From positions 1-47,043 of the forward strand of contig JAEEYN010000152.1 in NCBI GenBank assembly GCA_016288175.1: DNA of 47,043 nt. Reading direction: 5' to 3'. This document shows, one piece after another, positions 18,231 to 24,662 of the stretch (positions within the stretch are counted from its first letter, which is position 1; every line of letters starts with the position of its first letter). The DNA comes from Bacillota bacterium (lineage in GTDB: Bacteria > Bacillota > Clostridia > Christensenellales > CAG-138). The notes below the pieces were generated by a model that worked only from the letters and a program-made list of their open reading frames with translations, did no database searches and was not told the origin of the DNA. The translations under genes and the position numbers were made by a program.

Positions 18231-18746
18231 ATGAAGCATGTGATAATTTACACCGACGGCGCGTGCTCGGTAAATCCCGGTGTCGGCGGTTGGGGCGCGG
18301 TTCTGATCTACGGCAAACGCCGGCGCGAGCTTTCCGGTTCCGAGGCTCAGACCACGAACAACAGAATGGAACTGACTGCCGTGATCGAGGCCGTCAAAGC
18401 ACTGAATCAGCCGTGCGAGATCGATGTGTTTACGGACAGCAGCTATGTCTGCAATGCGTTCAAAAACGGCTGGATCTGGAACTGGCTCAGAAACGGCTGG
18501 AAGACCGCGAATAAACATCCGGTCGAAAATCAGGATCTTTGGCAGGAATTGCTTGCATGCTTAAAGATCCATAAAGTCAACTGGAATAAAGTCAAAGGTC
18601 ACGCGGACAACGAATACAATAATCGCTGCGATAAACTTGCGACGACCGCGGTTGCCGAGCTGAAAAAGAAAATCGAAACCGAAAAGCAGGAACGCGCAAA
18701 AGATTCAAAGAACAAAAGCGATGAATCCGGCGCTGAAACGGTTTGA
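18231..18746 (+). CDS. rnhA: Ribonuclease HI
   Basis: Cleaves RNA in RNA:DNA hybrids, including R-loops and primers. It has 171 residues, a little longer than E. coli RNase HI (155) because of a Lys/Glu-rich tail. Active-site residues: Asp in IYTDGACSVNPGVGGWGA, Glu in TTNNRMELTAV, Asp in VFTDSSYV, and His/Asp in VKGHADNEYNNRCDKLA. The WIWNWLRNGWKTANKHPVEN segment is the basic handle region of type 1 enzymes. No Shine-Dalgarno is visible before ATG 18231; the preceding bases are only A and T, with two -10-like boxes. It follows the nitroreductase gene by 29 nt. Confidence 0.96.
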   Translation: MKHVIIYTDGACSVNPGVGGWGAVLIYGKRRRELSGSEAQTTNNRMELTAVIEAVKALNQPCEIDVFTDSSYVCNAFKNGWIWNWLRNGWKTANKHPVENQDLWQELLACLKIHKVNWNKVKGHADNEYNNRCDKLATTAVAELKKKIETEKQERAKDSKNKSDESGAETV

Positions 18747-18813
18747 GCCAAGGATGCCCAAACTAGGCCGAAAGCATCCGGACAAAAAAATATATTACTG
18801 TTATTCCGTATTC

Positions 18814-18847
18814 AACTATTCGCAAAACTTGTCTTTTGCGAATAGTT
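18814..18847. repeat. Perfect 34-bp dyad (14-6-14) overlapping the recombinase promoter
   Basis: AACTATTCGCAAAA (18814-18827), spacer CTTGTC, then TTTTGCGAATAGTT (18834-18847). The arms are perfect inverted repeats. The inner 11-6-11 organisation equals that of Xer/dif sites, and the right arm shares TTnTG..AA with Xer arms. The -35 of the downstream recombinase promoter lies across the spacer. It could be an operator, a recombination site, or both. It is not followed by a T-run, so it is a poor terminator for rnhA. Confidence 0.85.
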
Positions 18848-18857
18848 ATGTTATAAT
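18829..18857 (+). promoter_or_regulatory. Sigma-A-type promoter of the tyrosine recombinase gene
   Basis: TTGTCT (18829-18834), a 17-nt spacer, then TATAAT (18852-18857), 46 nt before the start codon at 18904. The -35 begins in the centre of the dyad and the right arm fills the spacer, so a protein bound to the dyad would block transcription. Confidence 0.75.
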
Positions 18858-18903
18858 GAAAGAGGTGTCTCCCACCGCATTTCCGAACTCTTCCGGAGGT
18901 TTT

Positions 18904-20052
18904 ATGAGTGATGACTATACGGCCGAACGCTCGCGCATTTATACGCTTAAGCTGCGCGAAGTTCTCAGCGAGCTGCCATCCGTCTGCAGCGAATTCTTCA
19001 GAGGCATCGAAACGACCACTACGCCGCTGACACGTTACGGTTATGCGCTCGACCTTCGGCTTTTCATGCGATACTTGATCTGCACGGACCTTTGCAAAAA
19101 CGTTGAGTCGATCAAGGCGATCGATTATCGGATACTCGATTCCGTAACGCCCGATATTGTTGAAGGTTTTCTCGAATATATATCGCTTTATCCCGAAGAG
19201 AATTCCGATGCGGACAGTTCGGCCGATGTCAGCGCCGTTTTCGTTTCAAACGGCGAGCGCGGCAAAGCGAGAAAGCTCTCTTCCCTGCGTGCATTCTATA
19301 AGTATTTGTATAAAAAGGGACGCATCAACTCCAACGCTCCGTCGCTTGTCGACGCTCCGAAACTTCACGAGAAAAGCATAATCCGTCTTGAGCCGGATGA
19401 GATCGCAAAGCTGCTCGATCTTGTTGACAACGGCGAAGGGCTCACCGACGCCCAGAAGCGTTACCATAACCAAACAAAAATCCGCGACGCTGCGATCGTT
19501 ACGCTTTTCCTCGGCACCGGGATGCGTATCAGCGAGCTTGTCAGCATCAATACCGATGACATCGATTTCGAACAAAACGAAGTCCGGATCGTCCGCAAAG
19601 GCGGTAATCAGGATATCCTCGTTTTCGGCAGCGAAGTTCGCAGCGCGCTGATCGATTACAAGCTCCGCCGGGACGGAACGGAAACAGCGCCGGGTCACGA
19701 AAAAGCGTTCTTCCTTTCAATGCAAAGGAAGCGAATCACAGTGCGTGCCGTTGAACAGCTTGTTAAGAAGTATGCTCAGCTTGCGGCTCCTCTCAAAAAA
19801 ATCTCCCCGCATAAGCTTCGCAGCACATACGGTACTTCACTTTATCGTGAGACCGGCGATATTTATCTCGTTGCGGATGTGCTCGGCCATAAGGACGTCA
19901 ACACGACCAGAAAGCACTATGCCGCGCTTGCGCAGGAACGCCGCAGGACCGCTGCCGAGGTCATCAAGCTGCGTGAGGATCCCGCCGTTCCCGATCTTGA
20001 AGCAAAAACAGAAGCCGTTCCCGATCATGGAAACGGCTCCGATGAGAATTGA
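18904..20052 (+). CDS. Xer-like tyrosine recombinase/integrase
   Basis: Site-specific recombinase of 382 residues from ATG 18904, which lies after CCGGAGG. The frame stays open upstream, but that part overlaps rnhA and the promoter. The N-terminal core-binding domain (about 30-150) includes TTTTPLTRYGYALDLRLFM and KLSSLRAFYKYLYKKGRI. Catalytic residues of the C-terminal domain are all present: Arg208 (GTGMRISEL), Lys232 (RKGGNQ), His303 and Arg306 (HKLRSTYG), His329 (LGHKDVN) and Tyr339 (KHYAAL). It is longer than XerC/XerD (about 300) because of an acidic insert near 97-110, an insert at 176-192 and a C-terminal tail. No integrated element surrounds it, which favours a chromosomal Xer-like role over a mobile integrase. 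Confidence 0.9.
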   Translation: MSDDYTAERSRIYTLKLREVLSELPSVCSEFFRGIETTTTPLTRYGYALDLRLFMRYLICTDLCKNVESIKAIDYRILDSVTPDIVEGFLEYISLYPEENSDADSSADVSAVFVSNGERGKARKLSSLRAFYKYLYKKGRINSNAPSLVDAPKLHEKSIIRLEPDEIAKLLDLVDNGEGLTDAQKRYHNQTKIRDAAIVTLFLGTGMRISELVSINTDDIDFEQNEVRIVRKGGNQDILVFGSEVRSALIDYKLRRDGTETAPGHEKAFFLSMQRKRITVRAVEQLVKKYAQLAAPLKKISPHKLRSTYGTSLYRETGDIYLVADVLGHKDVNTTRKHYAALAQERRRTAAEVIKLREDPAVPDLEAKTEAVPDHGNGSDEN

Positions 20053-20059
20053 TCTATTA

Positions 20060-20482
20060 TTACCTGTGCCGGCGTTTTCTTGAACCGTGCAGACCGATCT
20101 CCGGTTCGCTGACGTCCGGCGCTTCGTTTTTCTGCTCTTCTTCCTCGTATTTCCGAAGGATCTCATCCCATTTTGCGGCAAGCTCGGGGTCGACTTCAAG
20201 CGGCTCCGGGATCCTGAGGTCGATCGGTTCATCAAGAAATGCATTCAGCGCTTTTTCTTCATCCGTAAGCTCTTCATCATCAAAGAACTCTTCCTCGGAT
20301 CCGGGATCGGCTTTACCATAAATATCATCCGCGTTCAGAATAACGCTCTGGAATTCGTCGTCCTCGCCTTTTCGAAGACATTTGCCGCAGTTATCGCAGA
20401 TCTTGTTCGGATCGAGGTCGCAGCGCATGCATTCGCCGCAATCGTTACAGATCTTTCCGTCATAAAGAATACATTTTTTCAT
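20060..20482 (-). CDS. Cysteine-rich small acidic protein of unknown function
   Basis: A 140-residue protein, last gene of the miaB operon. Residues 4-35 carry eight cysteines: Cys4, then Cys12, 15, 18 and 21 (ICNDCGECMRC), then Cys29, 32 and 35 (ICDNCGKC). This is ferredoxin-like spacing that could hold Fe-S clusters or zinc. The rest is acidic and low in hydrophobics (EEEFFDDEELTDEEKAL), ending in a short basic SRKRRHR tail. No enzyme domain is recognised. It starts 1 nt after the stop of the PLP lyase gene, so it is almost certainly co-expressed with the tRNA-modification and mismatch-repair genes. I recall similar small proteins from other Clostridia but no assigned role. Confidence 0.85.
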   Translation of the reverse strand: MKKCILYDGKICNDCGECMRCDLDPNKICDNCGKCLRKGEDDEFQSVILNADDIYGKADPGSEEEFFDDEELTDEEKALNAFLDEPIDLRIPEPLEVDPELAAKWDEILRKYEEEEQKNEAPDVSEPEIGLHGSRKRRHR

Positions 20483-20483
20483 A

Positions 20484-21767
20484 TTACCTCTCCCCTGCCC
20501 CTTTAAGCACAGTCAGCACTTTCATTACCGCAAGTCGGCCATGCGCATATGTCAAGCCTCCCTGAACATAGCCGGTGTACGGCTCACGGATAGGCGCATC
20601 CGCCGAAAGTTCGATCGACGAACCTTGAATAAAAGCTCCGGCAGCCATGATCACTTCGCTCTGATATCCCGGCATCGCGTACGGTTCCGGAACAACATGG
20701 CTGTCCACCGGCGAAACCGACTGGATACAGCGGCAGAAATCGATCAATTCTTCCTTTGTATTGAATCTCAGCGCCTGAACAATATCGCTTCTTTCGGCAG
20801 TGCTTGCAGGCATTGTCGGAAATCCGAGCGCTTCAAAGGCTTTGGCGAAAAGCGCGCTTGTTTTGAGGCTCTGCGCAACGACATGCGGCCCATTGAAAAG
20901 GCCCTGATAGAACGGCAGATAGCTGCCGAAATACGATCCCGCTTCCCTGCCGATCCCCGGCACTGTCAGACGGTTTGAGATGCGGTCGACGACCGTACGC
21001 TTTCCCGCGTAATAACCGCCTGTCGGGGCAAGTCCTCCGCCCGGATTCTTGATCAGCGAACCGACAATGATATCTGCTCCGCATTCAAGAGGTTCGATCG
21101 TCTGCGTAAACTCGCCGTAGCAGTTATCGACGGCAATGACCGTGTCTGGAGAGACGCTTTTGATCAGTTCGAAGACCGGTTTCATTTTCGAAGGAAGGAT
21201 CGCTTCCCTCCATGCATAACCTCTTGAACGTTGAACATGCACAAGCTTCGGTTTCAGCTCGGTAACCTTTTTTTCGATCGCATCAAGATCGAATTCTCCG
21301 TTTGGCAGCAAGTCGACTTTATCGTACTTGATTCCATACTCGCGCAGCGAGCCTTCCGCGTCGCCCTCGATCCCGATAGCCTCGACGAGCGTATCGTACG
21401 GCTGTCCGGAAACGGCGATAAGCGTATCGCCCGGAAGCAGCAGCCCCGCAAGCACGCAGTAGATAGCATGGGTCCCTGAAATCAGAAGCGGGCTTACAAC
21501 AGCGGCTTCGGCTCCGAAACAATCCGCAAAAACTTTATCAAGCCCTTCCCTGCCGACATCGTCGTAACCGTAGCCCGTGCTCGGATTGAAATGATGCGCC
21601 GCGATGCGGTTCTTCAAAAAGGCGCCGAGCACTTTCGCTTCGTTTGCTGCCTCTGTGCTTTCTATTTTCGCGAACACCTCTGCAAGCTCGTTTTCAAGCT
21701 TACTGACGGTATTGTATGCTTCCTCGGATATCCCGAGCATTTTATAATGATTACTGTACATTTTCAC
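20484..21767 (-). CDS. YnbB-type PLP-dependent methionine gamma-lyase-like protein
   Basis: A 427-residue fold-type I PLP protein of the family annotated as aluminium resistance protein or methionine gamma-lyase family (B. subtilis YnbB). Seen in sequence: HHFNPSTGYGYDDVGREGLD near the N-terminus, SPLLISGTHAIYCVLAGLLLPGD, VIAVDNCYGEFTQTIEP, the likely Schiff-base lysine in GSLIKNPGGGLAPTGGY (about residue 238) and GIGREAGSYFGSYLP. The C-terminus includes SEVIMAAGAFIQGSSIELSAD. In Firmicutes this gene often lies near miaA, as here, where it starts 1 nt after the miaA stop. The true substrate is not settled for the family. Confidence 0.88.
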   Translation of the reverse strand: MKMYSNHYKMLGISEEAYNTVSKLENELAEVFAKIESTEAANEAKVLGAFLKNRIAAHHFNPSTGYGYDDVGREGLDKVFADCFGAEAAVVSPLLISGTHAIYCVLAGLLLPGDTLIAVSGQPYDTLVEAIGIEGDAEGSLREYGIKYDKVDLLPNGEFDLDAIEKKVTELKPKLVHVQRSRGYAWREAILPSKMKPVFELIKSVSPDTVIAVDNCYGEFTQTIEPLECGADIIVGSLIKNPGGGLAPTGGYYAGKRTVVDRISNRLTVPGIGREAGSYFGSYLPFYQGLFNGPHVVAQSLKTSALFAKAFEALGFPTMPASTAERSDIVQALRFNTKEELIDFCRCIQSVSPVDSHVVPEPYAMPGYQSEVIMAAGAFIQGSSIELSADAPIREPYTGYVQGGLTYAHGRLAVMKVLTVLKGAGER

Positions 21768-21768
21768 C

Positions 21769-22722
21769 TTAATTATTCAGTTCCCCTAAAAAATAATCCT
21801 TTATTCTTTCGGCAATTTCCGGCTCGTCTGCGCTGAACCAGCGTATGCGCTTATCGCGTTTGAACCAGCTTATCTGCCGCTTTGCGAAGCGCCTTGTGTC
21901 GCGCTTTATCAACTCGACCGCCTCGTCGAGCGATACTTCGCCTTTGCGGTACATAATAAGCTGTTTATAGCCGAGACCCTGCAGCGCGGGAAGGTCGGAA
22001 GCATAGCCTTTTTCGATTATGCTGTCGACTTCATCGAGAAGACCCGCTTCCATCATCATATCGATACGCTTCTCGATGCGCCGATAGAGTCTCGCTCTGT
22101 CCATCGTGATCCCCGCGATAACCGGGTCGAACGCGATCGTTTCTCCCCGTTCGTTTGCAAAATCGCCGCCGTGCGCGGAAAGAGTGCTGCCGGTTTTTTC
22201 GAAGACCTCGATTGCCCGGATGATGCGTTTCGTATCGTTCGGATGCAGCCTCTCCGCCGAATCCGGATCGAATGAAGCAAGCATTCCGTGAAGAACTCCG
22301 GGTGAGTTTTGTTCAAGCTGCTCAAGCTCCGCTCTTCTTTCAAAATCCGGCTCGGCCTGCGAAAAGTTGAGGGGGTAAATCAGGGAATTGACGTAAAGTC
22401 CCGTACCGCCTACGATCAGAACATTCTTTCCCCTGCTCTGTATCTCCCCGATTTTCTTTATTGCAAGCTCGCGGAAAACGGAAACATTGAACGATGTATC
22501 GTCAATATCCGCAAAGTCAAGCAGATGATGCGGCACGCCGTCCATTTCTTCCGCCGACGGTTTCGCAGAACCGATATCGAGGCCTTTGTACACCTGGATC
22601 GAATCAGCGGAGATTATCTCCGCGTTTATCCTTTTGGCGGTTGTGATCGACGCCGCGGTTTTGCCGCTCGCTGTCGGTCCGACTATGAGGAAAATTTTCG
22701 GCTTTGTCTCTCCGGCCATCAC
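21769..22722 (-). CDS. miaA: tRNA dimethylallyltransferase
   Basis: Adds the dimethylallyl group to N6 of A37 in tRNAs reading UNN codons. It has 317 residues, a normal length. Motifs: Walker A-like GPTASGKTAASI at 15-26, ISADSIQVYKGLDIGSAKPS, the PHHLLDFADIDDTFN-like segment (PHHLLDFADIDDTSFNV), IVGGTGLYVNSLIY, ERLHPNDTKRIIRAIEV and QISWFKRDKRIRWF at the C-terminus. The ATG overlaps the mutL stop by 4 nt, so translation is coupled. The product is the substrate of MiaB, whose gene opens the same operon. Confidence 0.97.
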   Translation of the reverse strand: MMAGETKPKIFLIVGPTASGKTAASITTAKRINAEIISADSIQVYKGLDIGSAKPSAEEMDGVPHHLLDFADIDDTSFNVSVFRELAIKKIGEIQSRGKNVLIVGGTGLYVNSLIYPLNFSQAEPDFERRAELEQLEQNSPGVLHGMLASFDPDSAERLHPNDTKRIIRAIEVFEKTGSTLSAHGGDFANERGETIAFDPVIAGITMDRARLYRRIEKRIDMMMEAGLLDEVDSIIEKGYASDLPALQGLGYKQLIMYRKGEVSLDEAVELIKRDTRRFAKRQISWFKRDKRIRWFSADEPEIAERIKDYFLGELNN

Positions 22723-24662
22723 AGGATCCTTTTGAACATTTTCTGAAGATCGTATTTGCGCACGCGAATCATCACTGGTCTTCCGTGCGGACAGGTCAGC
22801 GGAACGGTATCGTCGCTGTATGCATCCACGATCGCCTGAAGCTGCCTGATATCAAGGCTCTCCCCCGCTTTCACGGCACCTTTGCAGGACATCTGGATGA
22901 TCTTTGCGCGCATAATGTCGATCTCATCCGCGTCGGCGTTTTCCATAACGCAGTCGATAACTTCGCGGAGGAACTTTTCCGCTTTTGCCGCGGGGATATT
23001 CGGCACAGCGTCCACACGCAGTTTATTCTCGACCGAGGTATCGATCGAATAGCCGAATTCCTCGAAGCGCTCAATGTTTTCGGCAACGCAGCTATATGCG
23101 ATCGGATCGAGATCGACGACCATCGGCATTGCAAGCAGCTGAGAATCGAACTTCAGTTTCCCAGCTATAAGCCTTTCATAGCGCAGGCGCTCGTGCGCAG
23201 CATGCTGATCGATGTAGAAGATCGAATCGCCCTGCTGAACGATAATGTAGGTATCGAAAGCCGTGCCGATGATCCTGCACTGATCTGCATTGAGCGAGGT
23301 CTGCTCCGGCTTCTGCGGCTTTTCGTCTTCAGTCTTTTTATACTCATCAAAGACAGGAAAATACGGGATCCGATTATCCGTTTCCATGTCCGGCTCCGGA
23401 AGCGACCGGTCCTCTGTTTTCGGCTTCGGATCGAAATCCGGGATCGTACCGAGCCCGCTGTCCTTCAGCGAATACTCCTTCTTCTTGGGAAGCGCGAATG
23501 TAAAATCATCTCCGGAGGAGGATGTTTTGTTCTTCAAAAGCTCGCGGACTTCTTCTTCGATCCCGTTTCTTTCCTTCGGTTTGATCGGTTCGGGTCCGTA
23601 CTGCTTTGGCTGCGGCGGCACCTCGGCCGGTCCCGCTTTCGCGTCGGGCTCAACGCCGTAGAACATGCTGACCGGAGGAGTGCTCAGCGCTTTCTTAACC
23701 GCTTCGGTCACTGCATTTGCGACGCGCTCTTCATCGCGGAAACGCACGGAAAGCTTATTGGGGTGAACGTTGACGTCGATCTCCCGGCTCGAAATCAGCA
23801 GATCGAGCACAAGGAACGGGAAGCGATGGTTCATCAGCCGTGTCAGAAAAGCCCTCTGCACGGCGTTGCTCACGAGCGCGGACTTTATATAGCGCTTGTT
23901 TACAAAAACGCTCTGCTGAGTCCTGTTCGCTCTTGCGATGCTTTCACCGCCGACATAGCCATCGAGGCGGATATAGCCGTCATCATAATCGATCTTATAG
24001 AGCGAAGAGAACACGCTGCTGCCGTAAATGCCGAAAATGCAGTTGGAAAGGTCGCCGCTGCCGCCCGATTGCAAAACAGTTCGGCTGTTGCTTATCAGTC
24101 TGAACGCAATATCCGGATTTGCAAGCATGAGACGGCTCACATAATCCATGATCATTGCGCTTTCGGTGCGCTCGCTTTTTATAAATTTCAGCCTTGCCGG
24201 GACATTATAGAAAAGTTCATTTATCTCGATCGTTGTGCCGACGGGGCATGCGCAGGGCTCCGAGCCCGTTCCCTTCCCGCCTTCGATGCGAAAATGCGTT
24301 CCGTATTCCGCATCCGCGGTCCTTGTTCTCAAAGAGACCTTGGCGACGGCGGCGATCGAAGCGAGCGCTTCTCCGCGGAAACCGAAGCTCTGAATATCAT
24401 TCAGCTCCTCGGCAGTGCTGAGCTTGCTTGTTGCATGGCGCAGGAATGCTGTTGGGACATCGTCCGCATCGATGCCTCCGCCGTTATCCGTGACGCGGAT
24501 GTAGTCGACTCCCCCGCCCCGTATTTCGACTGTTATTGATGAAGCGCCGGCGTCAAGCGAGTTTTCGAGCAGTTCTTTAACTATGCTCGCCGGCCGCTCG
24601 ATAACTTCTCCCGCAGCGATCTTGTTTGCGACTCCGGGTTCAAGAACATAGATCTTTTTCAT
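22719..24662 (-). CDS. mutL: DNA mismatch repair protein MutL
   Basis: GHKL ATPase that links MutS to strand incision. It has 647 residues, standard for endonuclease-type MutL. The N-terminus carries IAAGEVIERPASIVKELLENSLDAG in overlapping segments, then VTDNGGGI, RHATSKL and GFRGEALASIAAV. A variable acidic/Pro-rich linker spans roughly residues 320-450. The C-terminal domain has the endonuclease motif DQHAAHERLRYE, plus SCKGAVKAGE and CPHGRP, so it should nick DNA itself; no mutH is expected. It overlaps mutS and miaA by 4 nt on either side (ATGA junctions). Confidence 0.97.
   Translation of the reverse strand: MKKIYVLEPGVANKIAAGEVIERPASIVKELLENSLDAGASSITVEIRGGGVDYIRVTDNGGGIDADDVPTAFLRHATSKLSTAEELNDIQSFGFRGEALASIAAVAKVSLRTRTADAEYGTHFRIEGGKGTGSEPCACPVGTTIEINELFYNVPARLKFIKSERTESAMIMDYVSRLMLANPDIAFRLISNSRTVLQSGGSGDLSNCIFGIYGSSVFSSLYKIDYDDGYIRLDGYVGGESIARANRTQQSVFVNKRYIKSALVSNAVQRAFLTRLMNHRFPFLVLDLLISSREIDVNVHPNKLSVRFRDEERVANAVTEAVKKALSTPPVSMFYGVEPDAKAGPAEVPPQPKQYGPEPIKPKERNGIEEEVRELLKNKTSSSGDDFTFALPKKKEYSLKDSGLGTIPDFDPKPKTEDRSLPEPDMETDNRIPYFPVFDEYKKTEDEKPQKPEQTSLNADQCRIIGTAFDTYIIVQQGDSIFYIDQHAAHERLRYERLIAGKLKFDSQLLAMPMVVDLDPIAYSCVAENIERFEEFGYSIDTSVENKLRVDAVPNIPAAKAEKFLREVIDCVMENADADEIDIMRAKIIQMSCKGAVKAGESLDIRQLQAIVDAYSDDTVPLTCPHGRPVMIRVRKYDLQKMFKRIL

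Noticed and set aside
18814..18847. Chromosomal dif site
   Set aside because: The architecture fits, but the arms differ from the conserved Firmicutes dif at many positions, and its location at the terminus cannot be judged from one window. Kept only as a dyad finding.
20013..20038. Hairpin AGCCGTTCC/GGAAACGGCT at the end of the recombinase gene as its terminator
   Set aside because: It lies inside the coding region, has a bulge, and is not followed by a T-run. Not listed as a terminator.
22704..24539. 611-codon open frame opposite mutL
   Set aside because: Antisense shadow of a well-recognised mutL. The translation is Arg/His/Cys-rich without domains.
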